Assembly (NCBI RefSeq): GCF_039536205.1
Contig: NZ_BAAAYL010000001.1
Location: forward strand, 1,488,001-1,552,000
Length of the DNA: 64,000 bases
Direction: 5' to 3'
Source of the DNA: Streptomyces sannanensis
Lineage (GTDB): Bacteria; Actinomycetota; Actinomycetes; Streptomycetales; Streptomycetaceae
Positions within the stretch are counted from its first letter, which is position 1. Each line of letters opens with the position of its first letter. The notes under the pieces are model-generated. The model was not told the DNA's origin. It searched no databases and was given only the letters and a program-made list of their open reading frames with translations. Shown here in pieces: positions 35,056-46,300 of this stretch. The position numbers were made by a program, and so were the translations under genes.

Positions 35056-38004
35056 ATGTCTACCAGCGATTCCGACACACGCGACCTGCCTGCGAGCGCA
35101 GCACCCGGCTTGGTCGGACGCGAGCGCGAACTCGCCGCCTTGAGAGCGGCGTTGTCCGACCCGCCGGTGGTCGTGCTGATCGAGGGCGAGGCCGGGATCG
35201 GTAAGAGCCGACTGGTCCAGGAGCTACTCGCGGCGCATGCCCCGGCCCGGCAGCGGGTGCTGCTGGCGACCTGCCCGGCCGTTCGACAGCCTTTTACGCT
35301 CGGGCCGGTGGTGGACGCGATCCGACCGGCGACCGAGGACGTCGCCCGGCTCGGCCTGAGCGGGTTGGCGGGAGCGCTCCGGCCGTTGTTCCCCGAGTGG
35401 GCATCGGCGTTGCCGCCCACACCCGACCCGGCCGAAGACGCGGCAGCGGCACGACACCGGCTGTTCCGGGCCATCGAGGAGATCCTCGAACGGCTCGAGA
35501 TCGGGTTGCTCGCGGTTGAGGACGTGCACTGGGCGGATGAGGCCACCCTGGAGTTTCTGCTGTTCCTGGCATCACGTCCGCGACAACAGGTCAGTCTGCT
35601 GGTGAGCTACCGCCCGGAGGAAATCGCGCCGGACTCTCTGCTGCTGCGGTTGTCGTCGCGGCAACCGGCGGGGGCGGCGCGGCTGCGGCTGTCGTTGGAG
35701 CCGTTGGATGTCCCCGGGACTGCCGCGCTGGTGTCCTCGATGCTGGGTGGGGAGCGGGTTTCCGACGAGTTCGCGACCATCCTGCACGACCGGACCGACG
35801 GGCTTCCGCTCGCGGTCGAGGAGTCCGTCCGGCTGATGTGGAACCGCGCTGATATGACCCGGCGGGGTGATTCCTGGGTGCGGCAGCGACTGAGTGAGAT
35901 CGACGTACCGCCGACAGTGCGGGACGTCGTACTGGAACGCAGCGCACGGCTCGGCCCGGCGGCGCAGGCCGCGTTGCGCGCGGCCGCCGTACTCGCCGAC
36001 CCCGCCCCCGAGGAGGCCGTCGTCGAGGTGATGGCTCCGGAAGGCGATCCGGCGAGCAGGCTGGCAGGCCTGGCGGAGGCAGTGGGTTCGGGGCTGCTGA
36101 GGGAGGACCAGCGCGGGCTGGTCTCGTACCGGCACAAGCTGGCGTGCCGCGCGGTGTACGAGACGATTCCTGTGCCGCAGCGGCGGGCGATGCACCTGCG
36201 TGCCGCACACGTTCTCGAAGACACCACCCCGTCCCCGGTCGCCCAGCTCGCGCGCCACTTCCGGGAGGCCGGCGACACGACGGCGTGGTGCCGGTACACG
36301 GAACAGTCTGCCGACCTCGCCCTCGCCTCGGGTGACGATGCGACGGCGGTCACTCTGCTGCACGAGCTGCTCACCAACGCCGGCCTGCCGCCCGCCGACG
36401 TGGTCCGGCTGACCGGCAAGGTTCCGTTCCATCTGCTCAGCGGGCACGAACGCTACCGCGAACTGATGGACGCCCTTCACCTCGCGCTGGACACCGGCGG
36501 GCCGACGCCGAGCGAGGCGGCGGAGATCCGCTTCCACGTCGCCCGGCTGCTGCAGCAGATGGAGGAGTTCGAGCAGTCCCGGATCGAGATGGAACGCGCG
36601 CTGCCCGACCTCGGGCACGACCCGGCGAAGTCAGTTCGCGCAATGATGTTTCTCGGCCTGCCGTACGGGACGACGACACCGGCGGCCGAACACCTCAGGT
36701 GGCTGCGGCGCGTGGCGCAGGTGCCGGTCTCGATCGCGCCGGTGGACCGGCTGAATATCCGGGTCGGACGGGCGAGTGGGCTTTTGCTGCTCGGTGAGGA
36801 GGAGGGGTGGGCCGAGGCGGCATTGATCGCCGATGACGCGTCCACCGCCGCGGAAAGGCAGCAGATCACGGTCGGCCATCAGAACGTCGGGCACATGGCG
36901 CTGATCTGGGGGAGGTACCCGGAGGCGAGGCGGGCGCTCACGCTGGCCGCAGGACTGGCCGACACGTATCAGTACCAGAAGCTCCGCAGGAAGGGGCAGG
37001 TGACGCTGGCCCAGCTGGACTGGCTCACCGGAGCCTGGGACGGGCTGGCCGACCGGGCCCAGTCGCTGGCCGGTGACGAGGAACTCCTGCAGCCGGTGAG
37101 CCGCCTGGCGCCGGCCGTGGTCACCGGCTTGCTGTATGCGGCCCGAGGCGACCAGGACAGAGCGGACGAATGCCTGCGGCGCGTCCTTGAACAGGCGGAC
37201 CGACATGGCGGTGCGGAGCATTCCGTCGAACCTGCCGGCGCCCTGGCCAGGCTCCGGCTCGGCGCCGGGCGGGTCGACGACGTGCTGCGGTTGACCGACG
37301 GGCCGATCCGGTTCCTGGAACGCAAGGGCACGTGGATCTGGGCCACCGAACTCGCCCCGGTCCGGGCCGAGGCACTACTCATGGCCGGCCGCATCGACGA
37401 GGCCGGCGACTTGGTCGACGCATTCGCAGCGGGAGTGCGTGGTCGCCGCGCACCTGGGCCGCACGCCGCCTTGTCGACCTGCAGGGCGATCCTGGCCCAG
37501 CATCAGGACGATCCCCTCAGCGCCGCCGAACTGTTCGCGCGTGCGGCTGACGCGTGGCAGGGCCTTCCGCAGCCGTACGACGCCCTGCTCAGCCGTGAGC
37601 GACAGGCCCGTTGTCTGCTCCGTGCGGACCAGTCCGATGCGGCTCTCTCCCTCCTTACGGAAACCTTCCAGGGGTTGTCCACCCTCGGCGCTCGTGGCGA
37701 CGCCGAGCGCGTCATGCACACACTGCGTGCATCCGGTGTCGGGGTGAAGCGCCCGTCGTGGCACGGTGGACGACGAAGCTACGGCGATCAACTGTCTCCC
37801 CGTGAGCTCGACGTAGTCCGGCTGCTCGTCGGAGGCCGGACCAACCGGGAGATCGCCGGTGCCCTCATCCTGTCGCCGAAGACGGTCGCACGGCACGTGG
37901 AGACAGCGATGCGCAAGCTCGAGGTCTCGTCCCGGACGGCGCTGGCCGTGAAGGTCGTCGAAGCCGGCGTCGTCGTCGACAGCTCGGCCGGCGCCTCCCG
38001 TTAG
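35056..38004 (+). CDS. LAL-type (large ATP-binding LuxR) transcriptional regulator
   Basis: 982 residues from the ATG at 35056 (GGTGGGGCGA upstream). An ATG 57 bp earlier is in frame but has a poor site. Walker A is VLIEGEAGIGKSRL (K at about 50) and a Walker B-like LLAVEDVHWADEATLEFL near 170 completes the AAA/STAND ATPase. The middle 550 residues are helical with TPR-like repeats. The C-terminal LuxR helix-turn-helix (LSPRELDVVRLLVGGRTNREIAGALILSPKTVARHV, about 915-950) binds DNA. LAL proteins are usually activators of degradative or secondary-metabolite genes. It sits 400 bp upstream of protease 1 and may activate it. Confidence 0.92.
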   Translation: MSTSDSDTRDLPASAAPGLVGRERELAALRAALSDPPVVVLIEGEAGIGKSRLVQELLAAHAPARQRVLLATCPAVRQPFTLGPVVDAIRPATEDVARLGLSGLAGALRPLFPEWASALPPTPDPAEDAAAARHRLFRAIEEILERLEIGLLAVEDVHWADEATLEFLLFLASRPRQQVSLLVSYRPEEIAPDSLLLRLSSRQPAGAARLRLSLEPLDVPGTAALVSSMLGGERVSDEFATILHDRTDGLPLAVEESVRLMWNRADMTRRGDSWVRQRLSEIDVPPTVRDVVLERSARLGPAAQAALRAAAVLADPAPEEAVVEVMAPEGDPASRLAGLAEAVGSGLLREDQRGLVSYRHKLACRAVYETIPVPQRRAMHLRAAHVLEDTTPSPVAQLARHFREAGDTTAWCRYTEQSADLALASGDDATAVTLLHELLTNAGLPPADVVRLTGKVPFHLLSGHERYRELMDALHLALDTGGPTPSEAAEIRFHVARLLQQMEEFEQSRIEMERALPDLGHDPAKSVRAMMFLGLPYGTTTPAAEHLRWLRRVAQVPVSIAPVDRLNIRVGRASGLLLLGEEEGWAEAALIADDASTAAERQQITVGHQNVGHMALIWGRYPEARRALTLAAGLADTYQYQKLRRKGQVTLAQLDWLTGAWDGLADRAQSLAGDEELLQPVSRLAPAVVTGLLYAARGDQDRADECLRRVLEQADRHGGAEHSVEPAGALARLRLGAGRVDDVLRLTDGPIRFLERKGTWIWATELAPVRAEALLMAGRIDEAGDLVDAFAAGVRGRRAPGPHAALSTCRAILAQHQDDPLSAAELFARAADAWQGLPQPYDALLSRERQARCLLRADQSDAALSLLTETFQGLSTLGARGDAERVMHTLRASGVGVKRPSWHGGRRSYGDQLSPRELDVVRLLVGGRTNREIAGALILSPKTVARHVETAMRKLEVSSRTALAVKVVEAGVVVDSSAGASR

Positions 38005-38310
38005 GCGGGCGCGGCAGCAAAATTGGGTCATCTGCCCAGTCGTCCGGTGGCCGGTGCGTGAACAACACTCAGCGTCATGGAATCATTACCTCCGATTGCC
38101 GCCACTCGTCCCCCCGCGTTCGCACGTCTTGCGCCGCACGGTCACATCTGACGGATCGCCTCGACCGGCCCCGGTTCCCCGACGAGGCCAGGTTCCGGGA
38201 CGAACCGCGCAGGCCGACCGACCGGTGCCGGGTCACTGCCGCAACAGCGGGACGCGCCGCTCGCCGCTGTACCACCGATCCGCCCGAAGCAACACTGGCG
38301 ACACCCACCA
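38005..38310 (+). other. Region between the LAL regulator and protease 1
   Basis: About 300 bp with no acceptable gene. The sequence from about 38300 to the protease start is nearly identical to 43250-43342 before protease 2. The part before it is unlike the second locus. Confidence 0.4.
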
Positions 38311-38331
38311 CATACGACGTATATACGACGC
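38311..38331 (+). promoter_or_regulatory. Direct repeats upstream of protease 1
   Basis: CATACGACG at 38311 followed by TATATACGACG gives two copies of an ATACGACG element on an 11-12-bp register, about 70 bp before the start. The same element occurs three times before protease 2. It is a candidate binding site for a shared regulator (the NarL-type or LAL protein). Confidence 0.45.
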
Positions 38332-38400
38332 GGCGCCGCATCCACGCGACGGCGTGGTTCCGCGCGCCTTCATTCCCCCTCAGAGAATGTCAACGCCTTG

Positions 38401-41400
38401 ATGAGACAGTCACAACCGGCTGAGCCGAACGGATCCTCAGCCAGCCCGGCCAACCCCGTAGCCCACCGGCTGACACGCCGTCCAGTGCGGACAGCCCTGG
38501 GGATTCTCACCGCGGCCTGTGTGGCCGGAACACTCACCACCCTCCCGGTCGCCACCGCCGCCGAGACGCCGGCAGCCCAGGCCGCCCAGCCGCAGCAGAA
38601 CAGCCCCGTTGTCGCCACACACAAGCTCACCCTCGTCACCGGCGAAGTGGTGACGCTGGAGCGTCACGCCGACGGCTTCCAGGCGGCGACGGTCGAGCCC
38701 GCGGCCGACGGCACCCCGGCGGCGTTCACCTCCATGAAGGTGGGCGACGAGGTCTACGTCATCCCGGACAAGGCCCAGCCCTACCTCGCCGCGAACGAGC
38801 TCGACCGCGAGCTGTTCAACGTCACCAAGCTCGTCGAATACGGCTACGACGACGCACACCGCCCCGCCGTACCCCTGATCGCCACCTACGCAGGCGCGCC
38901 CGGCAAGGCCGGCAAGGCGCTCGACCAGGCCGCGCCGGCCGGCTCGGTGAAGAAGGACGAACTGCCCAGCGCCAACGCGGTCGCGCTGCACGCGAGCAAG
39001 AAGAAGGCGGCGACCTTCTGGGAGGCCGTCGACGACGACAGCACCGCCACGACGAGCGCACCGAAGCTCGCCGACGGCATCAAGAAGCTCTGGCTCGACA
39101 AGCCGGTGCACGTCACTCTGGACCAGAGCGTGCCGCAGATCGGCGCCCCGGACGCCTGGGCGGCCGGCTACGACGGCACCGGCACCAAGGTCGCCATCCT
39201 CGACACCGGCATCGACCCCAACCACCCCGATGTGGCAGGGCGGATCAAGAGCGCGCAGAACTTCACCGACGACCCCGACGCGGTCGACCACCACGGCCAC
39301 GGCACACACGTCGCCTCGACCATCGCCGGCTCCGGTGCCGCCTCGGGCGGCAAGTACAAAGGTGTGGCGCCGGGCGCCGACCTGTACATCGGCAAGGTCC
39401 TCAACACGGCCGGTTCGGGCTCCCAGTCGGCGGTCATCGGCGGCATGGAATGGGCGGCGGCCCAGGGCGCGGACGTCATCAGCATGAGCCTGGGCGGTTC
39501 GGTCCCCAGCGACGGCACCGACCCGATCAGCCAGGCCGTCAACCAGCTCACCGCGTCCTCCGGGTCGCTGTTCGTCATCGCGGCCGGCAACGATGGCCCG
39601 GGCAAGGGCACCGTGGGTTCGCCCGGTGCCGCCGAGGACGCACTGACCGTCGGAGCGGTGTCCAAGCAGGACCAGCTCGCGAACTTCTCCAGCCGCGGCC
39701 CGGTCAAGGAAACCTTCGCGGTCAAGCCGGAGATCACCGCACCGGGCGTGGGCATCGTCGCCGCCCGCGCCGCCGGCACCACGATGGGCACCCCCGTCGA
39801 CGCCAACTACACCTCGGCCAACGGCACCTCGATGGCCACCCCGCACGTGTCCGGCGCCGCGGCGATCCTTGTCCAGCGCCACCCCGACTGGACCGCCGAC
39901 CGGCTCAAGCAGGTGCTGGTCAGCACCGCCAAGCAGGGCTCGTACAACGCCTACCAGGGCGGTAACGGCCGCGTCGACGTGCCCAAGGCGATCAACGCCA
40001 CCGTCTACTCCAGCCCCGCCGTCGTCAGCATGGGCAAGAAGTCGGCCGAGAGCGCGCCGGTCACCAAGACGATCAACTACGTCAACACCTCCGCGACGGA
40101 CACCACGCTGTCGCTCCGCCTGTTCGGCCTCGGGGAGACGGCACCCCCGCCGGACGGCATGTTCACGCTCAGCGCCAACAGCGTGACGGTCCCGGCGAAC
40201 TCCACCGCGAGCGTGACGGTGACCTACCACCCCGAGCTCGGCGCCGTGGGCGACTACACCGGTACCATCACCGCCACCTCGGCCGACGGCACCGCGATCC
40301 GCACCACCGTCGGCGCCACGAAGGACGTGCCCACCGTCGACCTCACCATCAACACGATCGACCGGAACGGAGACCCGGCGTCCGGCGAACTCGTGGTGTT
40401 CGACCTGGACAACGGCGTTGTCCGCGAGGTCTTCCCCCAGGGCGGAACCAAGACCATCGCGGTGCCGCAGGGTCGCTACTCCGTCATGGGCTTGGTGTAC
40501 ACGAAGGACAAGGCCACGGGCCTGGCCGTGAGCAACACGCTTGCCGGTGAGCCCGTCGTGGATCTGACGGCGGACCGGACGATCACGATGGACGCCCGGC
40601 TGGGCAAGGAAGTCAAGGTCTCGACGCCCAAGGAGTCGCAGTCGAGCCAGCACAAGCTCGGGTACCGCCAGCAGCTGCCCGGCAAGCGCGGGGTCGACTA
40701 CATGAAGGGTACGTCGAGCCTGTTCGCGAAGCACGCCTATGCGGTGCCCACCGGGCCGGTGACGGACGGCACCTTCGAGTTCAACTTCCAGGACCGCAGG
40801 TACTCGCCGGTGATCCGGGCGTCCTATGCCGGGCAGGGAGGCGCGCTCCCGCTCACGCCGGTGCTCTATGCGGCCCAGTTGTACGGCCCCAGCACGCTCC
40901 AGGCGGTCAACGCCGGCACGGGACGGCCGGAGGACCTGGCGGGTAAGGCCCTCGATGGCAAGCTCGCGGTCGTCACCCGCGATGCCACCCGGAAGGTTGC
41001 CGACCAGATCGCCGCTGTGGCCGGTGCCGGTGCGAAGGCAGCGATCATCGTCAACGACCGGCCCGGCCTCTACGCCACCAGCGTGCCGCGCGTCACCGGC
41101 ACTGCCATCCCGGCCTGGACCCTCACCCAGGACGAGGGCGCGGTGCTCTTCGGCCGGATGGCCGGCGGTCCCACGCAGATCAACCTGCAGGGCATGGGGA
41201 ACAACCCCTCCGTGTACAACATCGCGCTGATGGTTCCCGGTGGAATTCCGGCCGACCCCACCGACGCGGTCACCGCGGAGAACTCGGCCGTGGTGAAGTC
41301 CCACTACCGCGGCACCAAGGGCACTCTGCTCGGCGACACCACCTCGGCGATCCGCCCGGGAGAAACCTTCATCACCCAGTTCGTGGACTTCCACGACGCG

Positions 41401-42222
41401 CCGGTGGACCGGGAGGAGTGGTACTCCACCGGCAGCAAGTGGCCGACGATGAAGGACATGGGGTGGTGGCACATGGTCTACCCGGACCGCAAGGACATCA
41501 TCGCCAGCATGAGGGACCTCGTCCGCAACTACAGCCCGGGCGAGCAGCGCGAGGAGACCTGGCTGGGCGCGGCGAACGGCCCGGCCGGACCGGAGCCCAC
41601 CCTCGCGTTCCGCGACGGTGACAAGGTCACCCTCAACATGATGGAGATGGGCGACAGCCAGCCCGGACACTACGAATACTTCCAGGGCGACAACGGCACC
41701 ACGTCGACGGTGCGGCTGTACCAGGACGGCAAGCTCCTCAAGGAGCAGGGCTGGTTCACGCTCACGACGCTGCCGGTCAGCCCTGACCCGGCGACCTACC
41801 GGATCACCATGGACACGTCGCACCCGGCGTGGTTCCCGCTGTCCACCAAGGCCAGCACCGCGTGGACCTTCAAGTCCGCCCGGCCGGCGAACGGCAAGGA
41901 GGACCTGGCGCTGCTCTGGCCGAAGTACGGCCTGGACCTGGACGCGGAGAACACCACCCCGGGCGGCAACACCTACCACTTCGACCTGTCGTTCGTCCTC
42001 CAGAACGGCGCCACCCCGGACATGAACGGGGTCGAGGTGGAGGCGTCCTCCGACGACGGTGCCACCTGGCAGCCCGCGAAGGTCGAGAGCAAGAACAACG
42101 GCAGCTACAAGGTGTCCGTGAACAACCCGGCAAAGGGCTACGTGTCCCTGCGCATCAAGGCACAGGACACCAACGGCAGCAAGATCGAGCAGACCCTGAT
42201 CAAGGCCTACGCCGTTCGCTGA
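38401..42222 (+). CDS. Large secreted S8 (subtilisin-like) protease 1, intact
   Basis: 1,273 residues. A twin-basic n-region (LTRRPVR) and hydrophobic core form a signal peptide cleaved near residue 52. A propeptide of about 180 residues follows. The catalytic triad is Asp about 268 (AILDTGID), His about 300 (HGHGTHVAS) and Ser about 477 (NGTSMATPHVSG), with oxyanion Asn in AAGND. After the protease come a beta-rich Fn3-like stretch, a region with PA-like features (AAIIVNDRPG, IPAWTLTQDEGA) and a C-terminal module (about 1110-1273) shared by all three proteases of the array. It is exported and probably degrades extracellular protein. The ATG at 38401 has a weak ribosome site; a TTG just before is also possible. 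Confidence 0.93.
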   Translation: MRQSQPAEPNGSSASPANPVAHRLTRRPVRTALGILTAACVAGTLTTLPVATAAETPAAQAAQPQQNSPVVATHKLTLVTGEVVTLERHADGFQAATVEPAADGTPAAFTSMKVGDEVYVIPDKAQPYLAANELDRELFNVTKLVEYGYDDAHRPAVPLIATYAGAPGKAGKALDQAAPAGSVKKDELPSANAVALHASKKKAATFWEAVDDDSTATTSAPKLADGIKKLWLDKPVHVTLDQSVPQIGAPDAWAAGYDGTGTKVAILDTGIDPNHPDVAGRIKSAQNFTDDPDAVDHHGHGTHVASTIAGSGAASGGKYKGVAPGADLYIGKVLNTAGSGSQSAVIGGMEWAAAQGADVISMSLGGSVPSDGTDPISQAVNQLTASSGSLFVIAAGNDGPGKGTVGSPGAAEDALTVGAVSKQDQLANFSSRGPVKETFAVKPEITAPGVGIVAARAAGTTMGTPVDANYTSANGTSMATPHVSGAAAILVQRHPDWTADRLKQVLVSTAKQGSYNAYQGGNGRVDVPKAINATVYSSPAVVSMGKKSAESAPVTKTINYVNTSATDTTLSLRLFGLGETAPPPDGMFTLSANSVTVPANSTASVTVTYHPELGAVGDYTGTITATSADGTAIRTTVGATKDVPTVDLTINTIDRNGDPASGELVVFDLDNGVVREVFPQGGTKTIAVPQGRYSVMGLVYTKDKATGLAVSNTLAGEPVVDLTADRTITMDARLGKEVKVSTPKESQSSQHKLGYRQQLPGKRGVDYMKGTSSLFAKHAYAVPTGPVTDGTFEFNFQDRRYSPVIRASYAGQGGALPLTPVLYAAQLYGPSTLQAVNAGTGRPEDLAGKALDGKLAVVTRDATRKVADQIAAVAGAGAKAAIIVNDRPGLYATSVPRVTGTAIPAWTLTQDEGAVLFGRMAGGPTQINLQGMGNNPSVYNIALMVPGGIPADPTDAVTAENSAVVKSHYRGTKGTLLGDTTSAIRPGETFITQFVDFHDAPVDREEWYSTGSKWPTMKDMGWWHMVYPDRKDIIASMRDLVRNYSPGEQREETWLGAANGPAGPEPTLAFRDGDKVTLNMMEMGDSQPGHYEYFQGDNGTTSTVRLYQDGKLLKEQGWFTLTTLPVSPDPATYRITMDTSHPAWFPLSTKASTAWTFKSARPANGKEDLALLWPKYGLDLDAENTTPGGNTYHFDLSFVLQNGATPDMNGVEVEASSDDGATWQPAKVESKNNGSYKVSVNNPAKGYVSLRIKAQDTNGSKIEQTLIKAYAVR

Positions 42223-42252
42223 CCCTCACAGCAGCCCTTTCCCGACCGCGCT

Positions 42253-42281
42253 CCTGGCACAAGGCACGCCCTTGCGCCAGG
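42253..42281 (+). terminator. Terminator of protease 1
   Basis: CCTGGCACAAGG (42253-42264) pairs with CCTTGCGCCAGG (42270-42281) with one A-C mismatch and a 5-nt loop, 30 bp after the stop. The homologous hairpin after protease 2 is perfect. Confidence 0.75.
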
Positions 42282-42690
42282 GGCGCACCCGTTGTACCGC
42301 CGCTCACATATCTCGCCGGGACGGTCAAAACCAACTACTCATCCCGCGCCTGCCACCAGACCTCGACGCCCTTGAAAGTGCCGGACATACCCGAAAGTTC
42401 CCGACGTTCGCACCCACCCGCTTGACTCACTCCACCGTCAGCGCAGCGAACGCGGCTCCGGTGGTTTTTCCTGTCCACGAATCCTTGACGTCCCCTCGCT
42501 CGTTGTCCGGCCCATCACTGCGGCGGGTTTGGCGCTCATACGGCCGGCGTCGAAGCGAAATCTGTTGCATTTCCGAACAGTTGAGGATCAAGCACCCACT
42601 CAAGTCAATCGAACGATGGACGCGCCCCCAGCCGGTGCACGGCTTAGTCTCTGCGCTAACACCCTGAGGTGAACCGGAAGCGAGGCGCAG
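42282..42690 (+). other. Inter-protease region, partly duplicated
   Basis: No gene in 409 bp. The first part resembles 47230-47400 after protease 2, for example around CCGACGTTCGCACCCACCCG and CCGGTGGTTTTTCC. The last 105 bp match the upstream region of the intact kinase at 31588-31696. It is thus a junction of two repeated blocks. Confidence 0.45.
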
Positions 42691-43140
42691 ATGAGGATTG
42701 GGCAGCCCAGAGGGGCGGCACACGCCATGCCTCCGACGCCGCGACTCGCGTTGAACGAATTGCCCGTGTCCTCGCTCGCTCCGGCCCTCGCGGTCGCGAT
42801 CGATCCGGGAACGACCGTGTCGAAGCAGGACACGTCCATCGTGGCCGACTTGTCCATGCTCTTCACCGCCACGTACACGGCTGGGTGCGGCAATACCGAC
42901 GGGGTGTCAGGCGCCGTCAAGGACACGTCGGCCGAGGAACTGATCTCCGCGGTACGGGCCACCGCGATCGGCGAGACCGTGCCGGCTCCGCCGGTCGCCA
43001 CCCGGCTGCTCAGCCTGACTCCCGAACCGCAGCCCGGCCCCACGCCGCCGACCGCACGACCGCATCCCGCGGACCCGCCCAACGCGCCCGACCGGCCCGG
43101 TTTTCCGGATCCCACAGCGCAACGAGTTTCCCGTGCCTGA
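42691..43140 (+). pseudogene. Kinase-regulator fusion remnant (second two-component copy)
   Basis: A 149-codon frame beginning MRIGQPRGAAHAMPP. Residues 1-67 match the N-terminus of the kinase at 31697 (for example VSKQDTSIVADLS against VSSQDTSVVAALS). It then jumps to pieces of the response regulator at 32956: a TDGVSG piece of its receiver insertion, then VKDTSAEELISAVRAT against LKDAPVEELISAVHAV, and the Pro-rich tail PADPPNAPDRP. The kinase core, most of the receiver and the DNA-binding domain are gone, so no two-component function is possible. All deletions happen to keep one open frame. It lies directly before protease 2, the order expected of the ancestral unit. Confidence 0.8.
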
Positions 43141-43241
43141 CATACCGGCCGCGCACGGCCGCCGCATCAACACGGCGCGCGGTCCACCGTCCTGGTGCTG
43201 CTCACCGCTCACACAGGAAAGAGCAGCACAACCACACACCA

Positions 43242-43272
43242 CATATGACGCATATACAACGCATATACGACG
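43242..43272 (+). promoter_or_regulatory. Three direct repeats upstream of protease 2
   Basis: CATATGACG (43242), CATATACAACG (43251) and CATATACGACG (43262) repeat a CATATRNGACG-like element three times, 70-100 bp before the protease 2 start. This is the same element as before protease 1, with one copy more. Confidence 0.5.
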
Positions 43273-43342
43273 CGGCGCCGCATCCACGCGACGGCGTGGT
43301 TCCGCGCGCCTTCATTCCCCTTCAGAGAATGTCAACGCCTTG

Positions 43343-46300
43343 ATGAAACAGTCACGACCGGCTGGGCCGACCGAACTCCCAGCCCGCTCAACCACCCCCA
43401 TAGCCTACCGGCTGACCCGCCGTCCAGTGCGCACGGCCCTGGGGGTTCTCACCGCGGCCTGTGTGGCCGGCACGCTCGTCACCCTGCCGGCCGCCGCCGC
43501 GGCAACACCGGCCGAGTCGGTCGCTGAGGCTGCCCAGCCACGGCAGGACGGCCCGGTTGTCGCCACACACAAGCTCACCCTCGTCACCGGCGAAGTGGTG
43601 ACCCTGGAACGCCACGCCAACGGCTTCCAGGCGGCAACGGTCGCGCCCACGCCTGACGGCACCCCGGCGGCGTTCTCCACCTTGCGGCTGCGCGATGAGC
43701 TCTATGTCATCCCTGACAAGGCTCAGCCCTACCTCGCCGCGAACGAGCTCGACCGCGAGCTGTTCAACGTCACCAAGCTCGTCGAGTACGGCTACGACGA
43801 CGCACACCGCCCCGCCGTACCCCTGATCGCGACCTACGCGGGCGCGCCCGGCAAGGCCGGCAAGGCGCTCGGCCAGGCCGCGCCGGCCGGCTCGGTGAAG
43901 AAGGACGAGCTGCCCAGCGCCAACGCGGTCGCGCTGCACGCGAGCAAGAAGAAGGCGGCGACCTTCTGGGAGGCGGTCGACGACGACAGCACCGCCACGA
44001 CGAGCGCACCGAAGCTCGCCGGCGGCATCAAGAAGCTCTGGCTCGACCGGCCGGTGAACGTGACGCTGGACCGGAGTGTGCCGCAGATCGGCGCACCGAC
44101 CGCGTGGAAGGCCGGCTACGACGGCACCGGCACCAAGGTGGCCGTCCTCGACACCGGTATCGACCCCAACCACCCTGATGTGGTGGGGCAGGTGAAGAAG
44201 ACGCAGAACTTCACCGACGACCCCGACGCGGTCGACCACCACGGCCACGGCACGCATGTCGCCTCGACCATCGCCGGCTCGGGTGCCGCGTCGGGCGGCA
44301 AGTACAAGGGTGTGGCGCCGGGCGCCGACCTGTACATCGGCAAGGTCCTCAACAGTGCCGGAGTCGGACCCGAGTCGGGGGTCATCGCCGCCATGGAATG
44401 GGCGGTGGACCAGGGTGCGGACGTCGTCAGCATGAGCCTGGGTTCGTCGGTCGCCAGTGACGGCACCGACCCGCTGAGCCAGGCCGTCAACCAGCTCACC
44501 GCGTCCTCCGGCGCGCTGTTCGTCATCGCGGCCGGCAACGAGGGCTCGGGCAAGTCGACCGTGGGTTCGCCGGGTGCTGCCGACGCCGCGCTGACTGTGG
44601 GCGCGGTGTCCAAGTCGGAGCTGCTCGCGGGCTTCTCCAGCCGTGGCCCGCGCAAGCGTGACTTCGCGGTCAAGCCGGAGATCACCGCACCGGGCGTGGG
44701 CATCGTCGCCGCGCGCGCCGCCGGAACCACGATGGGCGCCCCCGTCGACGGCAACTACACCTCGGCCAACGGCACCTCGATGGCCACCCCGCACGTGGCC
44801 GGCGCCGCGGCGATCCTCGCCCAGCGCCACCCCGACTGGACCGCCGACCGGCTCAAGCAGGTGCTGGTCAGCACCGCCAAGCAGGGCGCGTACACCGCCT
44901 ACCAGCAGGGCGGCGGCCGGGTCGACGTGCCCAAGGCGATCGACGCCACCGTCTACTCCAGCCCCGCCGTCGTCAGCATGGGCAAGTCGACGGCCGAGAG
45001 CGCGCCGGGCACCAAGACGGTCAGCTACGTCAACACCTCCGCAACGGACACCACGCTGTCGCTCCGCCTGGCCGCCTCCGGGGAGACCGGGCCCGCACCG
45101 GACGGCACGTTCACGCTCAGCGCGACCAGCGTGACGGTCCCGGCGAACTCCACCGCGAGCGTGACGGTGACCTACCACCCCGAACTCTGCGCCCTGGGCG
45201 ACTACACGGGTGTCGTCACCGCCACCGCGGCCGACGGCACCGCGATCCACACCACCGTCGGCGCGACGAAGGGGGTGCCCACCGTCGACCTCACCGTCAA
45301 CGCGATCGACCGGAACGGAAACCCGGCGCAGAACGCCGACGTGACCGTGTTCGACCTGGACCAGGACGAGGTCATCCAGCCCTACCTCCAGGACGGAACG
45401 ACGACCGTCGCAGTGCCGCTGGGACGCTACTCGGTCATGGGTGTCGTCTACACGCGGGACAAGGCCGGAGTCGAGATCCTGAACGGTACCCTCGCCGGCG
45501 ATCCCATGGTGGAGCTGAAGGCGGACAAGACGATCACGCTCGATGCCCGGCTGGGCAAGGAGGTGAAGGTCGCGACGCCCAAGGAGTCGGAGCCGAACGG
45601 CTACAAGCTCGGGTACCGCCAGCAGCTCCCCGGCAATTACGGGATCGACTTCATGAAGTTCATGTTCAGCCCGATCTGGGACCACGCCTACGTGGTGCCC
45701 ACCGAGCCGGTGAAGCTCGGCACATTCGAGTTCCACTTCCAGCAGCGCAGGTACGCCCCGGCGATCCGGGCGTCCATCGCCGGGCAGGGCGGCGCGCTCC
45801 CGCTCGAGCTGGTGTTCAATGCGGCCCGGTTGGACGGCCCCAGCACGCTCCGGGCGGTCGACGCCGGCAAGGGACGGCCCGAGGACCTGGCCGGCAAGGA
45901 CCTCGCCGGCAAGCTCGCGGTCGTCACCAACGATGCCACCCGGACGACTGCCGACCAGATCACCGCCGTGGCCGAGGCCGGCGCGAAGGCAGTGATCATC
46001 GTCGGCGACCAGCCGGGTACCTTCAACGCCAGTGTCCCGTTCGCCGCCCGCACGGCCATCCCGGCCTGGACCCTCAACCGGGACGAAGGCACGGTCCTCT
46101 TCGACCGGATGGCCGGCGGTCCCACGCAGGTCAACCTGCGCGGCATCGCCAGCAGCCCGTATGTGTACAACATCGCACAGATGGTTCCCGGTGGAATTCC
46201 GGCCGACCCCACCGACGCGGTCACCGAGGAGAACTCGGCCGTGGTGAAGGCCCACTACCGCGGCACCAAGGGTGCCAGACTCGGCGAGACCACATCGGTG

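Noticed and set aside
38437..41979. A 1,180-codon minus-strand ORF opposite protease 1, and a 1,030-codon one opposite protease 2 (43388-46480)
   Set aside because: Both mirror the protease codons. Their products are Arg/Gly/Val/His-rich without domains. Long antisense frames are usual in GC-rich genes, and paralogous sense genes explain why both exist.
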